A DNA stretch of 64,000 nt, taken from Gemmatimonadaceae bacterium (lineage in GTDB: Bacteria > Gemmatimonadota > Gemmatimonadetes > Gemmatimonadales > Gemmatimonadaceae). The position numbers and the translations under genes were made by a program. The stretch spans positions 1 to 64,000 of the forward strand of contig JADKJT010000003.1 of NCBI GenBank assembly GCA_016720905.1. The letters are read 5' to 3'. Below are positions 35,377 through 45,193 of the stretch, in pieces (within the stretch, counting starts at the first letter, position 1; each line of letters opens with the position of its first letter). Below the pieces are notes generated by a model. The model did not search any database. It saw only the letters and a program-made list of their open reading frames with translations, and was not told where the DNA came from.

Positions 35377-37146
35377 ATGCGTTATCGGGTCTTCGTGCTG
35401 GTTCTCATGGCGGCGTGCGCGCGTTCCGGACCGGCGCCGACGGCCATCGCGCCTGGGGCGGGGAAGCGCGTTGAAGGAGACCGCGGCATGGTGGCGGCCT
35501 CACACCCGGATGCGGTGGCTGCGGGCGTCGAGGCGCTGCGACTTGGAGGCAATGCGGTGGATGCGGCGGTGGCCACCGGATTTGCCTTGTCCGTCACGGA
35601 CGTGTCGCAGACGGGATTGGGCGGCGGAGGCGCGCTGACGTTTTACAACGCCAAGACTCGTCGCGCCGAACATCTGCTGTTCTATCCCCGTTCCGGCGCG
35701 GACGCGGCGTGGGGGCAGGCCGACTCGGCGCGCGGCGCACCACGACCCGGTCGCGCGGCCGCAGTGCCGGGCATGGTGGCCGGGCTGCTTGAGATGCAGG
35801 AACGTTTTGGCAAACTGAGTCGTGCGCAAGTGATGGGTCCCGCGATCCGCCTGGCGCGCGACGGGTTCATCGTGTCACCACTGTTGTCGCGGACCATCGC
35901 GTCATCGAAGGCAAAGCTCGCCGCCGATTCATTGGCCGCGCTGCGGTTCATGCCGACGGGCGAAGCACTGCGACCGGGCGAGCGGTTGAGACAACCGGAG
36001 TTGGCGATCACGCTCGAACGCATCGCGGCCGCTGGCGCATCGGCGTTCTACACCGGCGGCGTGGCCGAACGATTGTCAGCGAAAGTTCAGGCGCAAGGTG
36101 GATTGATCCGCGTGCAGGACCTGGCGAACTACAAGACGGCTGGGGAACGCCCGCTGTGCGCAGAATGGCGCGGGTATACCGTGTTGAGTGCGCCGCCGCC
36201 GATGGGCGGGGTGGGTGTCCTCGAGATGCTGCAGATGGCCGAGGCATCGGGTATCACCGGCGCCGGCGGATTGACGCGTCAGCCGGAGGCTGTCTCGAAA
36301 CTGGCCGACGTGATGCGTCTGGCAGGCGCCGATGCCGGGCGCTGGCGTGGCGATCCGTTTGCCCAGGCGGTCCCGGCACGCGGCACGACCAGCGCTGGGT
36401 ATGCGAAGTCGCGCGCGGCGCTGATCACCGGCGTAGCGCTGGATACGGCCAAGGCGGGCGATCCGTGGCCCTTCGATAAGGCGGCCGCTCCGGCGTCGTG
36501 TGCGGCGCTCGACCCGTATCCGGCTGCGGTGCCCGACGCCCGCGCGCCGGGTGATGCGGCGGCAGCATTCGACGCGCGTGGCAGCGACCCCGACGACTCG
36601 TGGCGTCAGGGGAGCCTGACGTCGCATATGGCGATCGTCGATGCCGAGGGCAACGCGGTGTCGGCGACCACCACAGTGGGCGTGCTCTTCGGGTCCGGAG
36701 TATACACCGACGGATTCTTCCTGAATTCGTCGGCCAGCAACTTCGATGCGCGCACACGCGGTCCCAACCGATTCGCCAACACCACGATGGCGCCCACGAT
36801 CGTCCTCGACCACGGCGCCGTGCGACTGGTGGTTGGTGCCGCCGGTTCGCAGTACATCCAGCCGGCAATTGTGCAGGTGGTGGTGCGCATGCTGGCGTTC
36901 AACGAGGACCCGGGTCTCGCGCTCGCGGCGCCGCGCATCCACGCCAGCGCGCCGCTCAAGGAAGTCGAGGTGGAGCCGGGGTTTGCCCCGGACGTGTATG
37001 CGGCGCTGGTGGCGCGCGGGTATCGCCCACTGAGCCGCGTCGCCGATATCTCGTTCGGTGGCGTGCACGCGGTATTTGTGCGCGCCGATGGCCGACGGAT
37101 TGGCGTGGCCGATCCTCGTCGCGACGGCACGGCAGGCGGCAACTAG
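35377..37146 (+). CDS. ggt: Gamma-glutamyltransferase/hydrolase
   Basis: A 589-residue periplasmic Ntn-hydrolase with a lipoprotein-like signal (VLVLMAACARS). The first half contains GMVAASHPDAVAAGVEAL and ALRLGGNAVDAAVATGF, with GLGGGGALTFYN for substrate binding. The self-cleaving catalytic threonine lies in SLTSHMAIVDAEGNAVSATT. The C-terminal half has NTTMAPTIVL and GAAGSQYIQPAIVQV. It hydrolyses glutathione or gamma-glutamyl peptides. AGGAG at 35361-35365 supports the ATG at 35377; GTG at 35374 is possible. Independent of its neighbours. Confidence 0.93.
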   Translation: MRYRVFVLVLMAACARSGPAPTAIAPGAGKRVEGDRGMVAASHPDAVAAGVEALRLGGNAVDAAVATGFALSVTDVSQTGLGGGGALTFYNAKTRRAEHLLFYPRSGADAAWGQADSARGAPRPGRAAAVPGMVAGLLEMQERFGKLSRAQVMGPAIRLARDGFIVSPLLSRTIASSKAKLAADSLAALRFMPTGEALRPGERLRQPELAITLERIAAAGASAFYTGGVAERLSAKVQAQGGLIRVQDLANYKTAGERPLCAEWRGYTVLSAPPPMGGVGVLEMLQMAEASGITGAGGLTRQPEAVSKLADVMRLAGADAGRWRGDPFAQAVPARGTTSAGYAKSRAALITGVALDTAKAGDPWPFDKAAAPASCAALDPYPAAVPDARAPGDAAAAFDARGSDPDDSWRQGSLTSHMAIVDAEGNAVSATTTVGVLFGSGVYTDGFFLNSSASNFDARTRGPNRFANTTMAPTIVLDHGAVRLVVGAAGSQYIQPAIVQVVVRMLAFNEDPGLALAAPRIHASAPLKEVEVEPGFAPDVYAALVARGYRPLSRVADISFGGVHAVFVRADGRRIGVADPRRDGTAGGN

Positions 37147-37173
37147 GCGGGGCCGGGGGCACTTGCGGGTATA

Positions 37174-37189
37174 TTTAGCCTAGGCTAAA
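37174..37189. promoter_or_regulatory. DtxR/MntR-type operator at the mntH promoter
   Basis: TTTAGCCTAGGCTAAA is a perfect 16-base palindrome in an AT-rich island, ending 8 bases before the mntH start. Its form resembles DtxR/MntR-family boxes (TTAGGC-type half sites). A TATATT element overlaps its left edge (37170-37175), so bound repressor would cover the promoter. A DtxR-family regulator is encoded two genes downstream. Confidence 0.75.
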
Positions 37190-37197
37190 ATATCTAT

Positions 37198-38583
37198 GTG
37201 TCCACACTGAATACTGACCACCCGCCACTCGGCGACGTGCCGGCGACGGCCTCCGCGAAGGAATCCGGATGGCGACACGCGCGGCTCGCGCCGTCGCTGG
37301 CCGAGGTGCATCGCTCCATCGACGTCAACGGGACGACGTGGCTCCGGAAGCTGCTGGCTTTTGCGGGTCCGGGATACCTGGTCGCCGTTGGCTACATGGA
37401 TCCCGGGAACTGGGCCACTGATCTGGCCGGTGGGTCGCGCTTCGGGTACACGCTGTTGTCCGTCATCCTGCTGTCGAACCTGATGGCCGTGCTCCTGCAG
37501 GGTCTGGCGTCCAAGCTGGGCATCGTCACCGGACGCGACCTCGCACAGGCCTGTCGCGATCATTACTCGCCCCGCGTGACGTTCACGCTGTGGGTGATGT
37601 GCGAGATTGCCATTGCCGCTTGCGATCTGGCCGAAGTGATCGGCTCCGCCATCGCCCTCAAGTTGTTGTTCGGGATTTCCATTCCCTGGGGGATCGCGCT
37701 CACCTCATTGGACGTGCTGGTGGTGCTGTACCTGCAGAACAAGGGATTCCGGCTCCTGGAAGCGCTGGTGATCGCGCTGGTGGCGGTGGTCGGCGGCTGC
37801 TTCCTGTTTGAATTGATCATCACCCGGCCGGAACTCGGGGCGGTCGCGCGCGGATTTGTGCCCACGGTCGACATCGTGCGCAATCCCGAGATGTTGTACA
37901 TCGCCATCGGGATACTCGGCGCCACGGTGATGCCGCATAATCTGTACTTGCATTCGTCCATCGTGCAGACGCGGAAGTACGCCGAAAACGCCGAAGGCAA
38001 ACGCGAAGCGGTGCGCTTTGCCTTCATCGACTCCACCATTGCCCTGACGTTCGCGCTGTTCATCAACGCGGCCATTCTCATTGTGGCGGCGGCAACATTC
38101 AATACCACGGGCAACACGGATGTCGCGGAAATCCAGGACGCGCATCGATTGCTCACGCCGCTGCTGGGCGTCGCGGGAGCGAGCACCGTGTTTGCGCTGG
38201 CCTTGCTGGCCAGCGGTCAGAACAGCACGATCACGGGGACCCTGGCGGGCCAGATCGTGATGGAAGGATTTCTCAATCTGCGCATACGTCCCTGGTTGCG
38301 GCGGCTGATCACGCGCTCGATTGCCATCGTCCCTGCCGCAATTGTGGCCATTGTCTACGGCGAAAGCGGCACCGCCAAGCTGCTGGTGTTCAGTCAGGTT
38401 ATTTTATCGCTGCAACTGTCGTTCGCCGTGTTCCCGCTGGTGCGGTTCACCTCCGATCGCGAGAAGATGGGCGTCTTCGTCAACTCCATGCCGCTCCGCG
38501 TCGCGGCCTACTCCGTCGCTGGCGTGATCGCCACGCTCAACGGGTGGTTGCTGTGGCAGACCATGCGCGCCTGGACCGCCTGA
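37198..38583 (+). CDS. mntH: Nramp-family manganese/divalent metal transporter
   Basis: A 461-residue proton-coupled metal importer with about 11 membrane helices. The metal-binding helix-1 motif is GYMDPGNWATDLAGGS and the helix-6 motif ATVMPHNLYLHSSIVQTR, both diagnostic of Nramp. The GTG at 37198 is used; the first 45 residues are hydrophilic. It is followed immediately (TGATG overlap) by a UspA gene and then by a DtxR/MntR-like regulator. A matching palindrome lies at the promoter, so repression by manganese-loaded MntR is expected. Confidence 0.95.
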   Translation: MSTLNTDHPPLGDVPATASAKESGWRHARLAPSLAEVHRSIDVNGTTWLRKLLAFAGPGYLVAVGYMDPGNWATDLAGGSRFGYTLLSVILLSNLMAVLLQGLASKLGIVTGRDLAQACRDHYSPRVTFTLWVMCEIAIAACDLAEVIGSAIALKLLFGISIPWGIALTSLDVLVVLYLQNKGFRLLEALVIALVAVVGGCFLFELIITRPELGAVARGFVPTVDIVRNPEMLYIAIGILGATVMPHNLYLHSSIVQTRKYAENAEGKREAVRFAFIDSTIALTFALFINAAILIVAAATFNTTGNTDVAEIQDAHRLLTPLLGVAGASTVFALALLASGQNSTITGTLAGQIVMEGFLNLRIRPWLRRLITRSIAIVPAAIVAIVYGESGTAKLLVFSQVILSLQLSFAVFPLVRFTSDREKMGVFVNSMPLRVAAYSVAGVIATLNGWLLWQTMRAWTA

Positions 38584-39026
38584 TGTATCGGCGCATTCTG
38601 GTGCCGCTGGAGCATTCGCCCTGCGATGACGTGATTCTGGGGCACGTCCGCCAGTTGGCGCGGCTGTGCGGGTCGTCTTTGCTCCTCATCCATGTCGCTG
38701 ACGGCTGGGCGGCGCGCAATCTCCGCCCGCTGAACCTTCGCGAGTCGGAAGAGATACGCCAGGATCGGGAGTACATCGAACAGTGCTGCGCCGCCTTGCG
38801 CGCGGAAGGGTTTGACGCGGAGTCCGTGCTGGCGGGCGGTGAACCCTCAGTCGAAATCGCGTCTGCGGCCGACCGGGAATCCTGCGATCTGATTGCGATG
38901 GCGGTGCATGGACACAAGGGACTGCAGGACGTGATCTACGGGCAGACCGCCAACAAGGTGCGGCACCTGACCACCGTGCCGGTGCTGATGGTGCGTGATG
39001 CGCGTCGCGCGACACGACCGACGTGA
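38583..39026 (+). CDS. Universal stress protein (UspA family)
   Basis: A 147-residue UspA-type protein: YRRILVPLEHSPCDDVIL at the N-terminus, a central DLIAMAVHGHKGLQDVIYG and the end TTVPVLMVRDAR. The usual ATP-binding Gx2Gx9G(S/T) loop is only partly matched (GHKGLQDVIYGQTANKV), so nucleotide binding is uncertain. It sits between mntH and mntR, overlapping mntH by one base. Association with Nramp genes hints at a role in metal or oxidative stress. Confidence 0.88.
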   Translation: MYRRILVPLEHSPCDDVILGHVRQLARLCGSSLLLIHVADGWAARNLRPLNLRESEEIRQDREYIEQCCAALRAEGFDAESVLAGGEPSVEIASAADRESCDLIAMAVHGHKGLQDVIYGQTANKVRHLTTVPVLMVRDARRATRPT

Positions 39027-39082
39027 CACGCCCACGTGAGGTGATCGGCCTCTCGTGGTGCGCCGTCCCGACCTAGGCGCCG

Positions 39083-39802
39083 ATGGCAACCAAAAAGGCG
39101 ATCGTGCCGTTGCCGACGCTCACCGCGCCGGTTGAGGACTATCTCAAGGCGATTTACGAACTCGAGACGCGGCAGGGGAGCGCCGCGACCAGTGAAGTGG
39201 CCGAGGCACTTGAGGTCGCACCGGCCTCGGTGACCGGGATGATTCGCCGACTCGCCGCGCAAGGATATCTCGATCATGTGCCGTATCATGGCGTGCAACT
39301 GACTGAGGTGGGCCGTCGCGCGGCGCTACGGACCATCCGTCGCCATCGAATCCTCGAGAGCTATCTCACCGGCGTGCTGGGATATCCGTGGGATCGCGTC
39401 CACGACGAGGCGGAACAACTCGAGCATGCGGCGTCCGACGAGCTGATCGAACGCATGGCGGCCGCCTTGGGCCATCCGGTTGTCGATCCGCACGGCGCAC
39501 CCATCCCGACCGCCGAAGGCACGGTAGAAGAACCGGCTCTGCGCACACTCGCGGAGTTGGCGATCGGCGAGGCGGCACGCATGCTGCTGGTCAGCGACAA
39601 GGATCCGGCCCTGCTGCGTTATCTGGCGGAGATCGGACTGCAGCCGGGCACGGACGTGACCGTGCTGGCGCGGGCGCCATTTGACGGACCGCTCACGTTG
39701 CGCATCGGGACCTCCGAGTCGATGGTGGGTCTCAGACTCGCCGAACAGGTGCTGGTTGCCGCTGACGCGTCGCCGCTCCCGGCGAAATCGCGCCGACGCT
39801 GA
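39083..39802 (+). CDS. mntR: DtxR/MntR-family metal-dependent transcriptional regulator
   Basis: A 239-residue regulator. The N-terminal winged helix includes PVEDYLKAIYELETRQGSAA, TSEVAEALEVAPASVTGMIR and GYLDHVPYHGVQLTEVG. A dimerisation and metal-binding domain follows (ILESYLTGVLGYPWDRVHDEAEQLEHAAS), with His and Glu residues in the expected places. It ends with a FeoA/SH3-like domain (GLQPGTDVTVLARAPFDGPL). It very probably controls mntH through the palindrome at 37174-37189, using manganese or iron as corepressor. Confidence 0.92.
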   Translation: MATKKAIVPLPTLTAPVEDYLKAIYELETRQGSAATSEVAEALEVAPASVTGMIRRLAAQGYLDHVPYHGVQLTEVGRRAALRTIRRHRILESYLTGVLGYPWDRVHDEAEQLEHAASDELIERMAAALGHPVVDPHGAPIPTAEGTVEEPALRTLAELAIGEAARMLLVSDKDPALLRYLAEIGLQPGTDVTVLARAPFDGPLTLRIGTSESMVGLRLAEQVLVAADASPLPAKSRRR

Positions 39803-39825
39803 GGCGGCCGAGGCGCGGCGAACGA

Positions 39826-40371
39826 TCAGCCAATGCGCGCCTTGAGCGCCTTGCGGGTTTCCACTGACAGCGGGGTGTCGCGCATCAGCGTTCGCAGGCG
39901 TTGCGTCAGGGTGCGCACGGCGACGCGTTGGCCGGCATCTGCATACAGCCAGATCGCATCGGCCAGCGCGAGCGCCTCCGCGTCGGGATCACCAAGTCGC
40001 AAGGCGTCGTTGGACAGTTGCTCCATCGTCATGGCGGCTTCGCGATTGTACGATTGTGCGTAGAGCGCACTCGCGAGACCGGTCATGGCGTCTACCGACA
40101 GTCTTCCGGCATCGCGCTCAATGGTTGCCGCGAGGCGAAACTCACGACGCGCCAGGTCGAACGCGCCAAGCGACATGGCGCGACGGGCGCTATCAAGATG
40201 CTCGGCCGCACCGCGGACATCGGCGCGGATTTCGGCGGTCGCGTGAGCGGGCACGGGTCGCGACGAGGCGATGGCGGGTCGTCGGTCCGCGTGCCGCACC
40301 ATGTGGTCCGGTGCGAGGCCGGTTTGCACCGCGGCCACTGTCGACAGCGCGAAGAGTGTCATGGTGAACAT
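39826..40371 (-). CDS. Small secreted protein with TPR-like helices
   Basis: The ATG at 40371 is preceded by GAGGTG and starts an export signal (MTLFALSTVAAVQTG). The mature 165 residues are helical with a TPR-like rhythm: LDSARRAMSLGAFDLARREF, LSVDAMTGLASALYAQSYN and LGDPDAEALALADAIWLYAD. TPR-like proteins act in protein-protein contacts; no specific partner is suggested. It converges on mntR and diverges from glgB. Confidence 0.65.
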   Translation of the reverse strand: MFTMTLFALSTVAAVQTGLAPDHMVRHADRRPAIASSRPVPAHATAEIRADVRGAAEHLDSARRAMSLGAFDLARREFRLAATIERDAGRLSVDAMTGLASALYAQSYNREAAMTMEQLSNDALRLGDPDAEALALADAIWLYADAGQRVAVRTLTQRLRTLMRDTPLSVETRKALKARIG

Positions 40372-40582
40372 GGGAAGCACCTCGAAGCAGAGAGTCATCA
40401 CGCGCACGGAACGCGACGCGTTTCCGTTCCGGGACCCGCCCGCAGGGGCGTTACTTCTTCGATACGAGTCGAGGCCTCGGGAGTGTCACTGGAGGGATCG
40501 ATTGCGGGATTCGGGGGACCAGTGGTCGTGCGGGCGGCCCACTGCCGATCCCCGTGTGCCGCGAGTGCGCTAGCTTTCGCCC

Positions 40583-43211
40583 ATGCCAGATTCTGATTCC
40601 ACCAGGGACCATAGCCTCCCGTCGTCCAGCGAGGGCATCGCGGACGTGTTGGTGGGACCTCCTGATGCCATTCGGCAGTTGATGCGCGGGGAATGGCGCA
40701 CGCCGCACGATGTGCTGGGAGCGCATCCGGCATCGAGTGATGGCGTTGACGGGGTGGTGGTACGGGCCCGCGTGCCGCGGGCGGTGCGGATGTGGATCGT
40801 GCTGCGCGGTGTGCGCGTGCCGATGGCGCGCGTGCACGATGCGTTCTTCGGGTGTTTCCTTCCCGGCGAATCGCTGCCGCTCGCCTATCGACTCATCGCG
40901 GAAACGGTCGACGGACGCGAGCGCGAGTTCGACGACCCCTATCGATTCCTGCCCACGATCGGCGAGATGGATCTGCACCTGTACGGTGAAGGCCGTCACT
41001 TGCGGTTGTGGGAGAAGCTGGGCGCGCACCCGCGCGTGATCGATGGGGTGGAAGGCACCTCGTTCGCCGTGTGGGCACCCAACGCGCGCCGCGTGTCGGT
41101 GATCGGCAACTTCAACGACTGGGATGGACGCGCCCACGCCATGCGCGCTCTGGGTGGCAGCGGCGTCTTCGAGTTGTTCATCCCCGGGGTGCTGCCGGGC
41201 GCGCTGTACAAGTTCGAGATCCGCGCGCGTAGTGGTGCCACGCGCGTGAAGAGCGATCCGCTGGGATTCAAGATGGAGCAATCGCCCGGGCATGCCTCGA
41301 TCGTTGAACGGTCTGGCGTGTATGCCTGGACGGATGCGGACTGGCTGGCGCGTCGCGCGAACGCCAATCCGGTGGCGGAGCCCATGCTCGTGTATGAGGT
41401 GCACCTGGGATCCTGGCGTCAGGGGGAAGGCGGACAGTTCCTCAACTATCGCGCGTTGGCGCCCCTCCTGGCCGAGCACGTGACGCGTCTGGGCTTCACC
41501 CATGTGGAATTGCTGCCGGTCCTTGAGCATCCCTATGGGGGATCGTGGGGCTATCAGGTTGGCGGCTACTACGCCCCGACCTCGCGGCACGGATCGCCGG
41601 ACGATTTCCGGTACTTCGTCGACACGCTGCATCACGCGGGGATCGGCGTGCTGCTGGATTGGGTCCCGGCCCATTTCCCCAAGGATGACTGGGCGCTGCG
41701 GCGATTCGACGGCACGGCGTGCTACGAGCACGAGGATCCGCGCCTCGGTGACCATCCCGAGTGGGGGACGCACATCTTCAACTATGCGCGCCACGAAGTC
41801 CGGAACTTTCTTCTGGCCAACGCGCTGTTCTGGATTGAGGAGTTCCATCTGGACGGACTGCGCGTCGACGCGGTCGCGTCGATGCTGTATCTCGACTACG
41901 GGCGCGAGGCGGGGCAGTGGCTTCGCAATCGACTCGGCGGTCGCGAGAACCTCGAGGCGGTGGCCTTTCTCAAGCAACTCAATCACACCGTACAATCGCT
42001 GCATCCCGGTGTGGTCACCATCGCGGAGGAAAGCACCACCTGGCCGCGCGTGACACATGCCATTGCGGACGGCGGATTGGGATTCACGTTCAAGTGGAAC
42101 ATGGGGTGGATGCACGACACCCTCGACTACTACAAGGTCGATCCGTTCTTCCGGAAGGGTGCGCACGACAAGTTGACCTTTGCCATGATGTACGAGTACA
42201 GCGAACGCTTCGTGAATCCGCTGTCGCACGATGAAGTGGTGCACATGAAGGGGTCGCTGCTGCGAAAGATGCCGGGCGACGAGTGGCAGCGCTTGGCGAA
42301 TCTGCGCACGTTGATCGGCTACTCGATCACGCGCCCCGGGAAGTCCGTGTTCTTCATGGGCACCGAGTTGGGACCCTGGAGCGAATGGAATCACGATGCC
42401 AGTTTGGAGTGGCATTTGCGCGACGATCCACGGCGCGCCGGATTGGAGCGGTTTGTCGCCGCCGCCGGCGCCCTGTATCAGTCGCAGTCCAGTCTCTGGC
42501 GCCACGACCACGATCCGTCGGGATTTTCCTGGATCGATGTGACCGACAAGGGCCAGTCGGTGCTGTCCTATGCGCGCTTCGATGGTGCGGCACACGCGGT
42601 GGTGGTGATGAACCTCACGCCGGTGCCGCGCGATCACTATCGCCTGGGAGCGCCGACGGCTGGTCGATATCGCGTCGCGCTCAACAGCGATGCCGCGACG
42701 TTCGGCGGGAGTGGATACTCTGTGGCCGACGACGTGATGACCGATGCCGAACCCTATCACGGGTTTCCACAGTCACTCGTGATCACCCTGCCGCCGTTGT
42801 CGATGCTGGTGTTGTTGCCCGATCCGATGCCGGAGCCGGGGACGCCGCGTGTGTCGAGTGCGGCCACGCTGGTGTCTGACTCGGTCGAGATGGCGCTGCG
42901 GGATCTCCCCGGTGTCGGCGGCATCGGCCGCGGAGACACCCGCGCCCACGCGTCGTCGTTCGGTGAGCAAACGTCCACGCGATGTGGCTGCGCCGATCGC
43001 GCCAATGACGGCGGGATCTCAGCCCTCCAGCGTGGACAAGGCGAAGGCGAAGCAGGCCATGAAGGCCAGGGAGGCCCGGCAGCAGAAGAAGAAACAGCAG
43101 GAGGTGCAGGAGAAGCCGAAGGGGCCGAAGGGGCCGAAGGGGCCGAAGCCGCAGTCGAAAAAGTCGAAGGGCAAGAAGTCGAAACCCGACAAGACGCAGC
43201 GCGACGAATGA
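40583..43211 (+). CDS. glgB: 1,4-alpha-glucan branching enzyme with Lys-rich tail
   Basis: Glycogen branching enzyme. An N-terminal CBM48 module (AVWAPNARRVSVIGNFNDW) precedes a GH13 barrel with EVHLGSWRQG, VELLPVLEHPYGGSWGYQ, the nucleophile Asp in DGLRVDAVASMLYLDY, the acid Glu in TIAEESTTWPRV and NPLSHDEVVHMK. The core ends near 42830. The open frame then continues into SURF1, but codon third positions favour the neighbouring frame, which reads SVDKAKAKQAMKAREARQ and a KGPKGPKGPK tail to a stop at 43209, overlapping the SURF1 start by ATGA. A frameshift near 42850-43000 is therefore likely; a separate small gene from 43005 is the alternative. Confidence 0.88.
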
Positions 43212-43930
43212 CCAAACGGGTCGTGCTTTTCGGCATTGCCAGTGTCGCCGCCGCTGCAGTGTGCGTTCGTCTGGGCATGTGGCAACTCGCCCGCCTCGAC
43301 GAACGTCGCACCAAGAATGCGCTGGTGCTGGCCCGCGGCGCCGCGCCGCCTCTCTCGATGCGCGCGGTGCGTGAGATGGACACGAGCGCGACCCATTGGC
43401 GACGCGTCACGGTGCGAGGTATTGCCGACTACGACGCCGAAATGGTACAAACATCTCGATCGCAGGCGGGGGCACCAGGCGTCTACCTGCTTACGCCGGT
43501 GCGACCAGTCGACAGCGGATGGGGCGACACCTCGCTGTTGGTGTTGCGTGGTTACTTGTACTCGGCCGATGCCCGCACCATCGATTTTGCTCGTGCGCGG
43601 GAAGGCGACACCCTGACGGTCGACGCGCTCGTCACGGCGTTCCCGCCTCCCCGGCCCGGCGCGGTTCGATCCCCGACGTCAACACGCGCCATCCGGCTGC
43701 TCGACCGCGATACCCTGATGGCCATGATGGGTCGCCCACTGGTGCCGGTGGTCCTGCTGGCGCTTGGAGACACCACCCCACGCGACGTAGCGCGACCGAC
43801 GCGTGTTCCGCCCCCGTCACCCAGCGAAGGACCTCACAAGTCCTATGCCTTCCAGTGGTTCGGGTTCGCGTCGGTGTTTATGGTGGGCTTTCTGTCCTTT
43901 GTCGCCAAAGGAGTGCGCAAAGAGAGCTGA
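43208..43930 (+). CDS. SURF1-family cytochrome oxidase assembly protein
   Basis: A 240-residue inner-membrane protein. The N-terminal membrane segment is VVLFGIASVAAAAVCVRLGM, followed by WQLARLDERRTKNALV. The central part has RGIADYDAEMVQTSRSQAG and GVYLLTPVRPVDSGWGDTSL, and the C-terminal helix is SYAFQWFGFASVFMVGF, all standard for SURF1/Shy1. It helps insert heme into cytochrome c oxidase. The start ATG overlaps the stop of the Lys-rich glgB tail. No oxidase subunit genes are in the window. Confidence 0.88.
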   Translation: MTKRVVLFGIASVAAAAVCVRLGMWQLARLDERRTKNALVLARGAAPPLSMRAVREMDTSATHWRRVTVRGIADYDAEMVQTSRSQAGAPGVYLLTPVRPVDSGWGDTSLLVLRGYLYSADARTIDFARAREGDTLTVDALVTAFPPPRPGAVRSPTSTRAIRLLDRDTLMAMMGRPLVPVVLLALGDTTPRDVARPTRVPPPSPSEGPHKSYAFQWFGFASVFMVGFLSFVAKGVRKES

Positions 43931-44242
43931 GTGAGGCAATCGCGCCACATATGCTGCAGCGTTGATGCCGCCTCACTGTTGCCGGAAATGGGAAAAGTGA
44001 TACTGTGGGCCGATGTACTGCGCCCATGAATTGCTGGCGACCGTTACACCAGAGGCACAACTCTCACAAATCCCTCTTGGGACGGTATCACGTCAATCGG
44101 CCGATCCACGAGACCGATTCCGCGGCCTCTCCGCCGTCACATGAATGCACACCAATGATACAGTGGCGGGCACAGCCATTGCTTCTCCTCCATGTCAGCC
44201 GAGCGGTCGTCCGACCGCCGACACAACGACAGCGGAGAGAAC
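43931..44242. other. Intergenic region before the DUF2279-like gene
   Basis: About 310 bases without a convincing gene. A 7-bp hairpin with a 2-base loop lies at 44203-44218, 24 bases before the next start, and a ribosome binding site (GGAG) at 44234-44237. No clear promoter was recognised. Confidence 0.45.
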
Positions 44243-45109
44243 ATGGCGACAATCGTGCAGCGCGTGGCGGGTCAGATCGGACAGCGGAGCGTGTTGGCGG
44301 CGCTCATGCTCGGTCTGGTACCGGCCGGGGTCGCGCTGGCGAAGACGCCCGCTGAATCCGATTGCGCGACGTCGGTCACGGTCGCTCGTGTCGCCGGCCA
44401 GGTTGCCGCGGCCTCTCTCGTGACCGGTCTGGAGTACCGCGACATGACGCGCCAGGGCGGATGGCACATGGCGCAGGAATCTGATCGCGCCGCCGTGGCC
44501 GCCGACCCGAGTTCACACCTGCACGCGCTGGGTTCGTACCACATGGCGCGCAATCTCGGTTCCACTCAGTGCACGTCGTCGGCCGCGATGCGCCGGGCCG
44601 CGCTGCGCGGCGCTGCCCTCTCGCTGGCCATCGGCACCGCGAAGGAAGTCTCCGACGCGCGTTACAACGGGTTCAGTCCGACCGATCTGGCCGTGGATGT
44701 GGTGGGTGCCGGATACGCCGTCGCACAGGCGTACGTACCGGCGTTGCGTCACGTCACGCCTTCGTTCTCGGTTGCGCCACGGGCGTTTGTATCGAAGGGC
44801 GGTCCGACGGCGGCGCTCACCGACTACGCGAATCAGACGCTGTGGCTGTCCGCGAACGTCCACGAGCTGCTGCCGACGTCCGTGTCGCGGGCATGGCCGT
44901 CGGCCGTGCGGTTGTCCATGGGTCGTCGCGCCTACGGTGGTGGCGCACCCAGTGACTTCGTGCTGGGGCTCGACCTCGACGCGGCCCAGTTGCCCGGTTC
45001 GCATCCGGCATGGGTGCGGATCAAGCAGGTCATGCACAATGTGCGACTGCCGGGACCGGCTCTGGTGATGGGTGCCAACGGTACGCGTACGGTCGGCCTG
45101 TACTGGTAA
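44243..45109 (+). CDS. DUF2279-like (YfiM-type) exported protein
   Basis: The ATG at 44243 follows a GGAG ribosome binding site. A signal peptide (VLAALMLGLVPAGVALA) leads into a 260-residue protein with SHLHALGSYHMARNLG and GTAKEVSDARYNGFSPTDLAVDVVGAG, the pattern of DUF2279 periplasmic lipoproteins. The C-terminal half (FVLGLDLDAAQLPG, TRTVGLYW) is unassigned. Function unknown. It converges on the aminotransferase gene of the polysaccharide cluster. Confidence 0.6.
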   Translation: MATIVQRVAGQIGQRSVLAALMLGLVPAGVALAKTPAESDCATSVTVARVAGQVAAASLVTGLEYRDMTRQGGWHMAQESDRAAVAADPSSHLHALGSYHMARNLGSTQCTSSAAMRRAALRGAALSLAIGTAKEVSDARYNGFSPTDLAVDVVGAGYAVAQAYVPALRHVTPSFSVAPRAFVSKGGPTAALTDYANQTLWLSANVHELLPTSVSRAWPSAVRLSMGRRAYGGGAPSDFVLGLDLDAAQLPGSHPAWVRIKQVMHNVRLPGPALVMGANGTRTVGLYW

Positions 45110-45193
45110 CTTCGCGCGTTGCTGCCGGGCGGGTGGTCGGCCTCCGGGGGGTCGTCGATCATCCGCCCGCGGCAAAGCGCAAACTGTCAGCCT

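Noticed and set aside
40583..43930. A 1115-residue GlgB-SURF1 fusion protein
   Set aside because: The segment between the two domains has poor codon bias in that frame, while the neighbouring frame ends in an ATGA exactly at the SURF1 start.
45118..45174. Terminator between the convergent DUF2279-like and aminotransferase genes
   Set aside because: The arms TGCCGGGCGG and CCGCCCGCGGCA pair only with two bulges over a long loop, and no T-run follows.
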